From NCBI RefSeq assembly GCF_013426205.1, contig NC_089427.1, positions 1,302,001 to 1,366,000 on the forward strand: a stretch of 64,000 nt of DNA, in the 5' to 3' direction. Position numbers and translations under genes: made by a program. The notes beneath the pieces are model-generated. The model saw nothing but the letters and a program-made list of their open reading frames with translations. It did no database searches and was not told where the DNA came from. Positions 37,961 to 48,501 of this stretch are shown here, one piece after another (position 1 is the first letter of the stretch; the number at the start of each line of letters is the position of its first letter). This DNA is from Metarhizium brunneum. Its lineage: Eukaryota; Ascomycota; Sordariomycetes; Hypocreales; Clavicipitaceae.

Positions 37961-39599
37961 TCAAGCCCGCGGGGAGAAAGCCACCTCGGGAGGCAGACGG
38001 AAACTTGCGCAAAACATCCTCTTTGCGGGGGCGACATCCCGAACCTCGTGAATAGCTACTTCTCCTTCCACTTCCGCACTACCCGGCTTCAGCTGGACAC
38101 CAATTTCGCTGTGGATGCGTTGGCATATATCATCGAGAGGGGTCGCATCGTCCGCCTTGACGGCAAAGCAATGCGCATGGATCAAGGGCAGCTTCGTGTC
38201 CGTGTGTGGCGTAAACAGCATTTCCTGCCCGTGGTACAAGCCTTTGAAGTTATGGAGGAACTCGAGAGCGGAAGCAGGCAAGTTCATGACATAGTGGGCA
38301 ATGGTAGGAGGCACGGGGACGCGAACTGGCTCGGGCCGCTCCCCAGGTGGTACGCTGCGAGACACTTTGACGGGTTTGAGGACGGCGCAGTCTCCGCGCT
38401 GAGAGGCTTCCAGCACGAGGTCTGCGGCTCGTTTGATGAAGTCGTGGCCGTCTTCGTTGAAGGGTTTGACAAACTCGGTCACCTATAACGTATCAGTTGA
38501 GATGTTGACTTTGCACGTCTTGCCCCTGCCTGGATTCTCCCAACGTCCCGCAGAGAAAGTCTCTCACCTTGTTCCTCTTGACAATATCAGTGAGATACTT
38601 GTAACTCTCCGGGTTCTTATCATTTGCCCAGACAAAAACACCCTTCTTCCCCGCGGGCGCGGCAAAAGGTCCGATACCAGCCATCACATCGGCAACCACC
38701 TCCCCAGGCTTGAACATGGCACAGATCCGTTCATGTTCCCCGCTCAGCTTCGAGTTCCAGTATACTTTGGAGTAGTCAAAGCTGAAGACGCATCCGGCCT
38801 CACTAACCTCCACCAGCATGTCATCAGGACCAGCCAGCACCTCGTAGCTGAAGGTTCGGAATTCATTCTGGGTGCCGACATCGTCAGTCTTGTTGATAAC
38901 TGTCCGGATAACAGGATTCTTATCGAGAATGACCTGGCCAATGACGTGTTTATAGGGCTGATATCGCTCTCTCATGTTCAGGTGCGCTGTTCAAGATGTC
39001 AAATGGAGATCAAGTAAACTTTAGACGTGTGTTAATACGTACCCACGTGCCCTGCGGTGTTAAAACTCGCGGGGATCTCGTCCTGAAGCTCCTCCGGTAT
39101 TATCGATTTCATAACGTCAACTACACAAGATTAGTTGCATGCCCCATGATTGACACATGAGAAAAGCGGCAGCTCACCATATGACCACAGCTTATAATCA
39201 ATCGTCACATCAAATGGGACAATCTTCAGATCCCCAATCTTGGTCGCTTCCTGCAACACGGGACTCCACGCTTCAGGGGCTACAGCAAACGTGTTAGCTT
39301 TCCTATGAAGCCCAAAACGCATAAACAAACAAAGACAACATACCTGAGATTTTCAAATCCGGCCTCAAAATAAGGCACTTCTTCCCCTGGGCCGCTAACG
39401 CCTCGTCCGGATCCGCGGCAATCGGGTCAAACTTTTCCACCAGCAGCACCTCCCTTGTCTTCCCCAACTCCATCCTGTACTTGGAGATGAGCTTGTTCTC
39501 GCGCACGCTCGCCGCTACAGTGGGTAGCGTGCGTGAGAACAGAGCCCTGTCGAGCGTTTTGGCAGCTCGAGCCGCGGCAGGGGGTTTGAAAAGGTTCAT
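37961..39599 (-). CDS. trm5: tRNA (guanine37-N1)-methyltransferase Trm5
   Basis: Model complement(join(37961..38482,38568..38986,39043..39120,39178..39279,39344..39599)), 458 residues, four introns of 85, 56, 57 and 64 bases with normal GT/AG borders and phases 0, 1, 1 and 1. Residues 242-255 ([14 protein letters not shown]) are the SAM-binding motif I of class I methyltransferases, and NLPASA at residues 352-357 is the NLP-type motif of the Trm5/TYW2 family. Trm5 makes m1G37 next to the anticodon in cytosolic and mitochondrial tRNAs and prevents frameshifting. The N terminus has no clear presequence from this ATG. The gene is divergent from the AlkB-like gene, with 429 bases between the start codons. 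Confidence 0.93.
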
Positions 39600-40028
39600 T
39601 TCCAGTTCCGAGCGTTTGGTCTGTTCATCTAGTCAGAAATCTTGTCCCACGTTGGCGCCTTGGGTAAAAAAATAGGCAGAAAAAAGTGCGATGGGATGAG
39701 AATAAAGCGTGGGCCTATGGGAAAAAAAAGAGATCTCCCCTCATTTTGACGTACCTCCATGGTATACCCCGTGGTGAGAAGGCGGACCGAGATGAGACGA
39801 AATGATGTTTTTTTTTTTTAACAACTCACTCGGTCGTGAGCGACATGGGGTGAGGCAGCGAGGCTGATGAAAACCACTCGGTCTCGGGTAAGTGTGGGGC
39901 ACTTCGGGCGAGGCTGTGTGATGTCACCACTTGCATCCAACACTCCAATGCGAAGCTACATTCTGTGTCGCGTTGTGCTCGGCCGTTTGCATCATCTCAA
40001 CTTGTACATTTCTGTAGGTCTATGGGAC
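39600..40028. promoter_or_regulatory. shared divergent promoter, trm5 / alkB-like
   Basis: These 429 bases separate the two start codons and must serve both genes. A poly-T run (about 39810-39820) and an A7 run (about 39723-39730) may be nucleosome-excluding elements. No specific factor site is claimed. Confidence 0.6.
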
Positions 40029-41196
40029 ATGGCTCAGAAGCGGACACTAGACGCGTTCTTTACGGTGGTGCCGAAACGACGCAAGGAGAATGAGCCAGAT
40101 CAGGATGTAAGTCTGCCACAATGCACACGACACGAACCATCATGGATAGCATCTAAATAGGCCCAGGCTGGTCACTCAGCGCACCCGGCATACCCCTTCC
40201 CGATAGCCAACCTGCCGGCCCTGATGGTGCGGGACGTGGCGTCCCTCCCAGCTCGTCCGGGAAGACGCATCAACGACCAGCCAGACCTGGACTTGCTCTA
40301 TTTTGAGCCGTACATCCCAGCATACCTGGGCAAGCAGATGTTCGACTTCCTACGGTCAGAGCTACCTTTTTACAGGGTAGAGTATGACATTAAGCGCGGC
40401 GGGTATCAAACACACATCGTCACACCTCGGTACGTATCCCATGTACATACTACGGATGGCAGTCGACAAGTAGTGCGGTAGTTATTTCACGTACCCCCTG
40501 GCGTTGAAGCACGATATTATATACTGGGCCATGTCAAACGTGCACACAAACTGCGTCATGGAAAGTTGCTCTAATGCGGATAGATGGACAACGGTATTCG
40601 GGCTGGACGACACGTCGTACTTTGACGCCGCCGGCGCCGTCACAGACAAATTATCCACCATGAAAGCCAACGACAAGCGGTACGATCGCTACCCCCCGCG
40701 TCCTATCCCGCAGTGTCTGGATGCCCTCCGCAAATCAACCGAAGCAGCAACGAATTGCAAATTCAACTTTTGCCTCGTCAACTACTACGCTTCCGGGGCG
40801 GACAGTATATCCTTCCACAGCGATGACGAGAGATTTCTCGGCGCAGAGCCGGCGATTGCCTCGTTTTCACTCGGTGCCCGGCGGGATTTTGTAATGAAGC
40901 ACAAGGCCCCCCGGCCCGGTGAGTCGGCGGCCGCAACGGAGGCCAGGAGGGTCAAGTTGGCGCTGGGCAGCGGCGACATGGTTCTCATGAGGGGGGCGAC
41001 GCAGTCGAACTGGCTTCACTCTGTTCCCAAGCGGACGGGCAGAAACCAGGATGACGGGGGGCGTATAAACATCACGTTTCGGAGGGCCATGGTCAAGGAC
41101 GGGACGGAAAATTACTACAACTACAACGTCGGGAGGGGTCCTGTTTATCGATGGGATAAGACGAGTCGGCAGATGGTCTTGTGGGAACGTGGCTAG
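40029..41196 (+). CDS. AlkB-family Fe(II)/2-oxoglutarate dioxygenase (ALKBH2/3-like)
   Basis: Model join(40029..40106,40161..40429,40584..41196), 319 residues; introns of 54 bases (phase 0) and 154 bases (phase 2, restoring PR-WTTVFGLDD). The catalytic set is complete: iron ligands H194 and D196 (FHSDDE) and H261 (NWLHSVP), and 2-oxoglutarate/substrate arginines R276 and R282 (GGRINITFR). NYYASGADSISFHSD is the signature of the ALKBH2/3 branch, which removes methyl groups from 1-meA and 3-meC in DNA or RNA. Residues 4-11 (KRTLDAFF) resemble a PCNA-interacting box with Lys in place of Gln. Upstream in-frame ATGs exist (39867), but 40029 fits the domain start. The neighbouring divergent gene is trm5. 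Confidence 0.9.
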
Positions 41197-41378
41197 ACAA
41201 GTGCCGCTGCATTGACGACGGTACATGGGGCACGAGCATGGTCGAGTGCGACTTGAATAAAGCGTATTATCCAAAAGGAGTAAAGAGAACCTCTAATCTA
41301 CGGCGGACAAATTTCTTTACAAAGTCGGATCAATCAGATCCATACATCAGCTACTCGCCCCTGAGCCTTCGCCGTACT

Positions 41379-42237
41379 CTACTGCCCCAAGGTCAGCATC
41401 ACATCACGAACGTTGATCTGTCTCAGCCCAGAATCAACGAGGGCAATCTGATTAACCAGCCAGCCAATAGGGGTGTATGACAACAGGTTATTAAGAGACA
41501 CGGCGACAGCCTGGATGGGGGGCGCGTTATTAACCGCTTCCTTTATAATGTTCTTGTTGAGCACGCCAACTGGCGTGTACGGCCACACATTAACCACCTC
41601 ATTTACATTCTGATTAGCAATTTCTAGCTTTTCCTCAGGGGTCTTGCCCTTACTAATTCTCTCGTAATATCAGGCAAGTTAAGTTCCTGGCAACATTTTG
41701 CCAGAATTCAGGAGGCGTTGCGTAGCGGGCCGTGGCAAAGATGTTGACAATAATATTCTTGAGGCTTTTAGCTGCCTTATCGCCACTTCTAAAGTATGCC
41801 CAGCGCTTTTCCATGGTTTCCAAGAGGGCGCGCTTAAAGGCTAGCTGAATATCCGAGACGGTGACTTCTCCAGACTGGACGGCCTTAACAAGGGGGCGAA
41901 TGAACTCGGGGTCCAGCTCGGCGAGGAACTGCAGGAACTTGCTCTCGGTGATTTTTTGGCCCGTAATTGCGCCCTTTCCCTTTCCCCTTTCCTTGCCGTC
42001 GTCTTCTCCAGGACCTGTCTGCTTGGGCGGCGTCTTCTTGGGTTCCTCGCTCCATCCGGCTGGATCGCAGACACCGGCCCGCTTCCTCTGCAAAACGCAT
42101 TGTCCGGCCGACTTTAGCGAGTATTCTTTATTTCTTATTTTGCTGGACCTGGCGGACCGATTGTCCTGGGTCCCCTTGTATGCGCGAGAGATGTCGAAGA
42201 CAGTCTTGCCGATGATGTCGGGGTCAATTTCTGACAC
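41379..42237 (-). pseudogene. frameshifted remnant of an unidentified gene
   Basis: A frame runs from about 42237 to 41653 (first ATG in this frame is internal; the leading codon is GTG), and a second, in another frame, from about 41660 to 41379. The two read as one protein with a continuous helical, Asn/Ile/Val-rich style (for example FWQNVARNL, then TPEEKLEIANQN). At the join the DNA shows AACTT repeated in tandem (minus strand near 41685) and GA repeated (near 41662), two small duplications that would shift the frame. A 61-base intron is possible but would need a poor GTTGCC donor and a GAG acceptor. The N-terminal part has two cysteines and a Lys/Pro-rich linker; no start exon was found. 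Family not recognised; probably the C-terminal part of a larger lost gene. Confidence 0.5.
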
Positions 42238-42676
42238 TTTTCTTGTCTGTCATGACTAGGGCTCAAGTGGCCCGACCTACCGGGCATAACTCTGGTATAA
42301 ACGCCTCGTAAGTGACCATGAAACACATTGTCTTTGATAGTATAGAATAACATTTTCATTAGATGAAGCATAAAGTGGTATGGTATGGCTGAGCAGAAAC
42401 CTGGACCCTTGGACGCATGGACAGAGTCGAGAGACTAAACGGCCGCGTTAAGAGCAGAGACTGGCTGCATCATCAACACCCTGTTATTTCATCACTGGAA
42501 AGGCTCTTCCTATTCCAACTATAAAGCACTCTCGTAGTCACGTACCGAAGTCTTTCATTACCTTCTTCACTCGCCAGACCTCGACTCCTTTTACACTCAC
42601 AGAGTCATAGTCCAAGGATTATCCTTGATATTTTCCCAAACCGTCCCAGAACCTCCTAGGCATAGTCAAACCAAGT
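42238..42676. promoter_or_regulatory. spacer with TATA-like promoter before the small secreted ORF
   Basis: CTATAAAG at 42519-42526 is followed by a CT-rich stretch (42545-42600) and an ATG at 42677 in context CCAAGTATG. This is the usual promoter layout of a fungal secreted-protein gene. Confidence 0.4.
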
Positions 42677-42805
42677 ATGAGAGCCTACCCGCTACTTGCT
42701 TTATTGACGGTGTCAGCGTGTGCTGTTCCTCAAGACACCAAACGAGCTCTGCTTGAAGCAAGACTCGACCTCCCAGCTGGTATCGCTGATGGCCTAAGCC
42801 GTTAG
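42677..42805 (+). CDS. small secreted peptide ORF, 42 codons (or truncated gene)
   Basis: The product starts MRAYPLLALLTVSACAVP, a good signal peptide with a predicted cleavage near residue 16-18. It is followed by QDTKR and a 19-residue tail ending ADGLSR, then TAG at 42803. The Lys-Arg pair at residues 22-23 could be a Kex2 site. Past the TAG the same frame stays open for 34 more codons to a TGA at 42908 and contains three cysteines (NCTQC, YAC), so either the TAG arose from CAG and the gene is dead, or the short peptide is the product, or the frame continues after a missed intron. A TATA-like box and CT-rich leader stand upstream. No family recognised. Confidence 0.4.
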   Translation: MRAYPLLALLTVSACAVPQDTKRALLEARLDLPAGIADGLSR

Positions 42806-42910
42806 CGCCTAACTGCGCCCCATGGCGTTTTCCATTATTTATACGGCTTGAACTGCACCCAGTGTACTACTGATACTTCCGAGTACGCCTGTTGGGAGCT
42901 GTATGGATGA

Positions 42911-43430
42911 GCGCTGTAGCCCACACCTGGCCAAACCTTGATAGACACAGCTGTCGCAAGGGGTAACTCATGACGAGTATCTCATCGAGGACCTTGGGGA
43001 GAGTCAGTTCTAGGGGTCAATAGCCAATCGACCAGTAACGGTTAAATAGTACCTTTATTTAGTTGGAAATTTGGTTATAATACTTATACCGACAACCCTG
43101 TCAGGTGCAGATCGCTACGTTGAGTTTATCACACCAATACACCGTTTGCTTGGTACTAGCTTTGTGTCGCAATGGGTCACTTTGCTCCTCACAATATATA
43201 TGGCAGAGGCGGCCCCCACAGGCCACAAGGTCCTCGAGTCAATGTAATAACGATACAGTGATTGGGGATTGATGCCTTCAAGCGGGAAGACTTGGGGGGG
43301 TATTTGGTCTAGATGGCCTGGACTGGATGCCTTGGAGGCGAGGTCTATGTAGCCAACACAAATATATTATATTACTCCAGAACCTGGCACAAACCACAGG
43401 GGAGGAACCAGCACTCATCCCGGACACCCA
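42911..43430. other. intergenic, no gene seen
   Basis: This spacer lies between the secreted-peptide ORF and the end of the kinase gene. It is AT-rich in part (43050-43100, 43355-43380) and no open frame is supported. Confidence 0.5.
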
Positions 43431-45067
43431 TTAACGGAAATTGGTGTCGAACCGCTTGAAGGTGTATCCGATAAAAGGCAAACTCATCTCCAGCGAATCC
43501 TCCAACGGCGTTTCGGCGCCTTGTAGTGCCTGGGCCTTAAGTCGGCTGGCCATGTCGGTCTGATCGATCTGATCTGTGGGGAAATTCGTGGTGTCGATAC
43601 TGGAAGCCAATCGCGGCTCAAATGGTGCTCTGACACGGCGTAGGCTGTCAAACTGGACTCCCCGAAAGAAAGGATGTGCCTTGAGTTCTTGCGCCCCGCC
43701 ACACCCAATTCGGTCCTCGGGATTGCAGATCAATCTTGGCTGTTAGCACTGGAACAGCTACTGGGGTATGGTGAAGCTCACCTTCGGATGAAATTTTCAG
43801 CTTCTGGACCAAGCTGAATGTCATCGGGAAAACACAAAGTCTGCATCCAGTTCACAACCTTTAGGTACGTGGCGTGATTATCCTCGGCGCAAAATGGAGG
43901 CCATCCTACTAAGCACTCGTACATAATTGTGCCAAGGGACCACCAATCGCAGCTAAATGAATAACCGTGGCCGGTTAATATCTCAGGCGCAATATAGTCA
44001 GGTGTTCCGACAGCAGAGTATGCTATTAATCTCCTCGACTGTCGCCACTCGTTAATCTGCGACCGATTACTAACAGTAAGGTTAATCTGGTCAATAACTG
44101 AGCTTCGGTCTCTTGGTTTATTGGACTTTCCCTGCAGTAGCTGTTGGTAGTAGCTGTTGTCATGCAGACGATTAAAGCCGGTAGAGAGGCCAAAGTCGGT
44201 CAATTTAACATGGCCACCATGGTCTAGGAGGATATTGTCTGGTTTGATGTCTCTAGATGGTGTCAGTGACAGAAAGGTAGATCTGGGGGTGTAACATACC
44301 GATGGATAAAGCCCAGTTTGTGAACTGCCTCGATAGCTAATATGCATTCTGCCATGTAAAACCGGGTTATATCTTCTGAGAAGATCTCATATTTAATGAG
44401 CATTGCCATTAAATCACCACCAGGTAAGTATTCCATGAGCATATAAAGAAAATATGCATCCTGGAAAGTAGTGAAAAGCTTCACAACCCAAGGACTTTCA
44501 GCCTCTGCTAAGATGTCGCGCTCTGATCGAACGTGTGCAAGCTGGTCCCTCTGAAGCATCTCTGTTTTAATCAGAGATTTCATTGCGTAGACCTGGCCGT
44601 TTGCCTTTTTTTGTACTAATTTAACTTCACCAAAAGCGCCCTTGCCAATGACCTTAATTGTTTGGTAGTTCTCAGGCTTATCTTTAGTCCGTAAGAACCG
44701 TAAGTATTGTCCTTCTTTCCGGCCAGTAGTCAACCAGATTTGATCTCGTTTTTCTTGACCGACGTTGGGCTCCTGGAGCCTTCTCTCAGTCTCACTTTGT
44801 CTGCATAACAAGCCGATTAGTATTGGCAACGTAGTGTAAGGCCTAGGGAAACGTGTTGGGCAACCAGATCTTGTACCTCTGATTCCTCTCTTGAGCCCGC
44901 TTAACACTATCCTTAAAAAATGCAGTGGCTTGTTGGGAGCACTTTTTCTGGTTATTGTTCGCATTCTGACTATATTTGTCTGGACTTCGCTTTGGAACTG
45001 GAGCAAATAACCCCGGAATAGCTAGGGTCCGCTGGTTTGCCGGGGCTGCTATGTGGTAGTATTCCAT
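43431..45067 (-). CDS. divergent NDR-family kinase, COT1 paralogue
   Basis: Model complement(join(43431..43734,43782..44252,44300..44800,44877..45067)), 488 residues; introns of 47, 47 and 76 bases, all phase 2. Features are those of AGC/NDR kinases: the NNNQKKC motif and the CSQQ...FFKDSVKRA Mob-binding helix near residues 36-63, then GKGAFGEV with catalytic K138, HRDIKPDN with D232, DFG at 250-252, an activation-segment insert, S310 before [10 protein letters not shown], and the hydrophobic motif FIGYTF (475-480, T479). It reads as full length for the kinase part, but many positions constant in COT1 as I know it differ (for example SAVGT for STVGT and IGCGG for LGRGG). The long Gln/Pro-rich N terminus of COT1 is absent from the ATG used; an acceptor-like CACTAG at 45114 suggests an upstream exon that I could not find. 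Probably a second copy beside a canonical cot-1 elsewhere. Confidence 0.8.
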
Positions 45068-45113
45068 TGCTGGGACGGCCTGTCCTGGTTGGCCGTGATT
45101 AGAGGAGTATTCG

Positions 45114-47232
45114 CTAGTGAATGGTTAGTGCTGATGGATCTGGCAGCGCGGAAAGGATCATGTACATTCAATAAAAGAGGGTTGACCCAGCGTGATTTAG
45201 GGTAGGGTGCCTCTGCTGGAGAAGTTCAATGGCAAAGGAAAACTCGTCATTGCGGAGACGCAGGGAGCAAAAGAAGCACCACCACTTGGAGGTGGCGCAC
45301 GCAAAACTTCTCGGATAAATCTTAGTAATTGAATGGTGCGGCGCTTGGGTCACAGAGTGTTCCGGCACAACATTGAAGCCACCAACTACCCAATACAACA
45401 GAATTCACACATACTACGACGACATGGCAAGAAGACGGCAGCAGTTGAGCCCGGATTCTCTTCTGATCGCTGTGCTGAAATCCAACCACACCAAGTTGAG
45501 CCTCTCCGTCAGTGGCCGTTTTCATCAGGTCAGGAACGGCAAGAACCCCAGAACCTTTGCAGCTTCTTCGGATGAGCACGTGCTCGCTGAACAGGACCTC
45601 ACACGACATGCCTGAAGCCAACGCCATCAGAGACCCCGGAGCTCTCTGTTGGACCGATATCGTGGATTTGAGCTGGATCCATGGGCCAATGGACGTTTGC
45701 GGGCTGCGTGGAGTCTGGTTTACAACATGCCGACCCAACTTGGAAAGAAGTTGGCGGTACTTGGTACGCCGCTTGTTGTGCGACAATCTGCACCGGTGCC
45801 TGGACCCTGTTCCGAGCAGCCAAGGCGCTTCAAGCTTGGAGGCTCGCCCATCCCGGGTGCATGTGGAAGACACATGGGCCTATGCGCCGCTCTGATTCGT
45901 CAGCCTTCATATACAAGCTCAAAGAGCACGCGACCAATTTCTCGATGATGCTTGGTCAATGGCCGTCTTGGATGGTCCCCCGTGGCCGGCCATTTCCTGA
46001 CCCCGTGGGAGAAGTACGAACATGCTGAGGGGGTTCTCACCGTGGACGAGTGGTCTAATCGTAGGCAATTTGTGTCAATGTTTCCCGGCTGGCCAGCTGG
46101 CTTTCTGGGTCCTGCCCACGGGGTGGGCGGATATGATGCATCCCGGGTGTCAGGGAAGAATGGGGGAACATATGGGCCATGAGCCTCGCGCCCAGTCGCT
46201 AGACGCAAGTGAGTTTCTTGGAGAAGCCGAAGGGACGTATGTACATCGTATGTACATTCGATGAGTACATGTGTGCATGCGTGCATGCGCCTTTTGGTTT
46301 TAGTATGTATATTCCAGTGGCCTGCCTTCATCTTTTGGTTTGTCCCGTGCCCAGTTTCCTCGTCTTGCTTGGAAAACCACCACTCTCTCATTCTCAAGAC
46401 CGTCCATCTTCTTTCTCTCTCCCCTAACCCCCCTCAAATTCCAGTCTCGAGATTATTTATCAGGAATCCCGGGCCCCGGGCATTGGCACCTTTCCTTGTG
46501 TTCTATTCAATCGTTCAGTTGCCTCCGTCTTTGGTCGGCTTCGGACACGGTCTCCTGTCTGGTCAATTCCCACCACTTACACGAGCGTGACCGTGTAGCA
46601 CCTTGGCTACCTGACACTCAAACTTCCGGCCACTGCTTTGTCTCGTCGCTGAGGAACCAAATAGACACGAAAACGAAAACAAAAGACAGAAGACGTTTAT
46701 AGAGGACGAAATTTGGATACAAACAAGAGGACTCAAGGGTATATTCTCCTTCCTCCTGCGGCAGTGGTGGTAAAGAAATACAGCCGCACAGCACGACATC
46801 CAAAGAGATATCATCCACTCTATTCGGCAAATAGCGTATCGGGGCATAGTCTCTTCACGCAGGACCTGCATTTACGGAGCACCTCGAGTCCTTGACACAC
46901 ACTTTCTGAATCCGACTCCTCCAGCGAGAGGGCATTGCATAGCGGAACTCGTGTGCCGAGTCACGACAGACTGAGCGTCCCCGACACCCTAGACGGAGGG
47001 ACAGATAGCCGGGTGGCTTGACCTGGCCCCTTTCTTCCATTAGCGGCTCAGAGAGGTGTACGGAGTACGGAGTACACGCAAATCATTTGAACGCTGCACT
47101 GCTTGCTCGGTACTTGGCCGACCTGGGTCCGTGATCTAGCTTACCAGTCCCAGAAGAGCAAACGTTGGCCTGGCCGCATCAACAATAGTCAATTGCTACT
47201 GCTCGTGTAAAAGACCTCACGCGACTGCGCCA
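45114..47232. other. intergenic; no supported gene
   Basis: Open frames overlap on both strands (45322-45873 minus, 45424-45615 plus, 45681-46028 plus), but none has a recognisable domain. 45424-45615 (MARRRQQLSPDSLL...) has ordinary coding composition and could be a missed small exon; I do not call it. Two overlapping TACGGAGTA copies occur at 47059-47074, about 160 bases before the bHLH start, in what should be its promoter. Confidence 0.45.
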
Positions 47233-48501
47233 ATGCCTCGACCGGCCCTTCCGCCAACCCCTGGCTCTTCCACAGATATCAAGGGACAGGATGGCGCCCA
47301 GCAGCTCTCATCGATTCATCTTTCTTTTGAATTACCCCCACCTGCAATTCATGATGCTTCACGCATTTCACCCACCAAACCCAAGCACACCTCACCTGCT
47401 CGGACAGCGTCTTATCCAGCCACGCTAACCTCGTCTTCCCCGCGGACCATATATCCGTTACAGGCTGCCGAGACGGTCAAATCACGCCGTCGATCGTCTG
47501 CCGCCAAGGACACCAAGGACGAGTCCTCCTTTACTCTCCCTCCTCCACCCACTCGATCACGAAAGATTATCCAAATGAAGCCCCGAGCACAGGAGGAAGC
47601 AGCGACCGAGGTCTCGTCGACGAAAGACTCCATGTCTGGCAAGGTCGGAGGCAAGGGAGCCATTGGAGCGGCAAAGACGGCAGCTAACAAGAACAGTGCG
47701 ACCGCCGATGCTGGTGGGGCTCAGGGAAAGAAGAAGCAACCCAGCGCCACGAGTGCTGCTGGACGCAAGATTGCCAGGAAAACTGCCCACAGTCTGATTG
47801 AAAGACGACGTCGCAGTAAGATGAATGAAGAGTTTGCCGTCCTCAAAGGCATGATTCCTGCCTGTACGGGCGAAATGCACAAGCTCGCCATTCTCCAGGT
47901 CAGTTCGGCCAACTGGGAACGCGGGCGCCGCCACGGTCGCAATGCCAACCCACTAACACGTCGTTTACAGGCTTCAATTGATTATGTTAGATACCTTGAA
48001 GATTGCGTTGCCAAGCTCAAGGCTCAACATGGCGACAAGGGCAGGGAACAGGCCGCACACAACCCACTGCCTTCGATCCGTGACTTTCATCCAACGTTTC
48101 ACGCGGACCCCTCCGGCGACGTAGACATGTCCGACTCGGACACGGCGTCGCCTCTCTTCACAGCCCAGCCCGACCACGCACACCCGCCAATCTCACCCGG
48201 TCTGCAACCAGATGATGCTCAGCACCGAAAGCAGTCATATTCGTCCGTGTCTACTGACCAGCGACACTATAGCTTCAGCACATCAGCCGGAGCCTCTCCT
48301 GCATTTGGACCCCAGCCGCACGCCGTCTACGCGCAGAGCAGCGCGTCTGGGTCGACGCTCACAAGCCCGGCCCTGAACCCGCAGTCCGATCTTGACCAGG
48401 AAGCCTCTGCCGCGTTGTTGATGTTGAATAACGACAGACGTGGAACCAATCCCGCCCTCAACGCCCGGGGCTTGTCGGTCCGAGACCTGCTCAGCACTTA
48501 G
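47233..48501 (+). CDS. bHLH transcription factor, Esc1-like
   Basis: Model join(47233..47898,47971..48501), 398 residues. The 72-base intron (GTCAGT, branch CACTAAC, end TTTACAG) is a multiple of three and contains no stop, so an unspliced reading also stays open; splicing is required to give the continuous HLH KLAILQ-ASIDYVRYLE. The bHLH lies at residues about 182-245. Basic residues H186, E190 and R194 follow the H-x3-E-x2-RR pattern of class B factors that bind CACGTG-type E-boxes. No leucine zipper is obvious after helix 2. The N-terminal third is Ser/Pro-rich and the C terminus Ser/Gln/Pro-rich, as in activation or regulatory tails. The domain resembles S. pombe Esc1 and the fungal proteins labelled GlcD-gamma-like; targets are unknown. 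Confidence 0.88.
   Translation: MPRPALPPTPGSSTDIKGQDGAQQLSSIHLSFELPPPAIHDASRISPTKPKHTSPARTASYPATLTSSSPRTIYPLQAAETVKSRRRSSAAKDTKDESSFTLPPPPTRSRKIIQMKPRAQEEAATEVSSTKDSMSGKVGGKGAIGAAKTAANKNSATADAGGAQGKKKQPSATSAAGRKIARKTAHSLIERRRRSKMNEEFAVLKGMIPACTGEMHKLAILQVSSANWERGRRHGRNANPLTRRLQASIDYVRYLEDCVAKLKAQHGDKGREQAAHNPLPSIRDFHPTFHADPSGDVDMSDSDTASPLFTAQPDHAHPPISPGLQPDDAQHRKQSYSSVSTDQRHYSFSTSAGASPAFGPQPHAVYAQSSASGSTLTSPALNPQSDLDQEASAALLMLNNDRRGTNPALNARGLSVRDLLST

Noticed and set aside
40504..40583. Coding reading of the second alkB-like intron as an extra N-terminal segment of the last exon
   Set aside because: Splicing GTACGT (40430) to GATAG (40583) joins VTPR to WTTVFGLDD in frame, as the AlkB family requires; the intervening frame has no family match.
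45322..46028. Frames upstream of the COT1-like kinase as its missing N-terminal exons
   Set aside because: None resembles the Gln/Pro-rich N terminus of COT1, and no donor matched in phase with the acceptor-like CACTAG at 45114.
47899..47970. Treating the bHLH gene as one uninterrupted exon
   Set aside because: The open frame passes through a segment with perfect intron signals; only removal gives an unbroken HLH helix.
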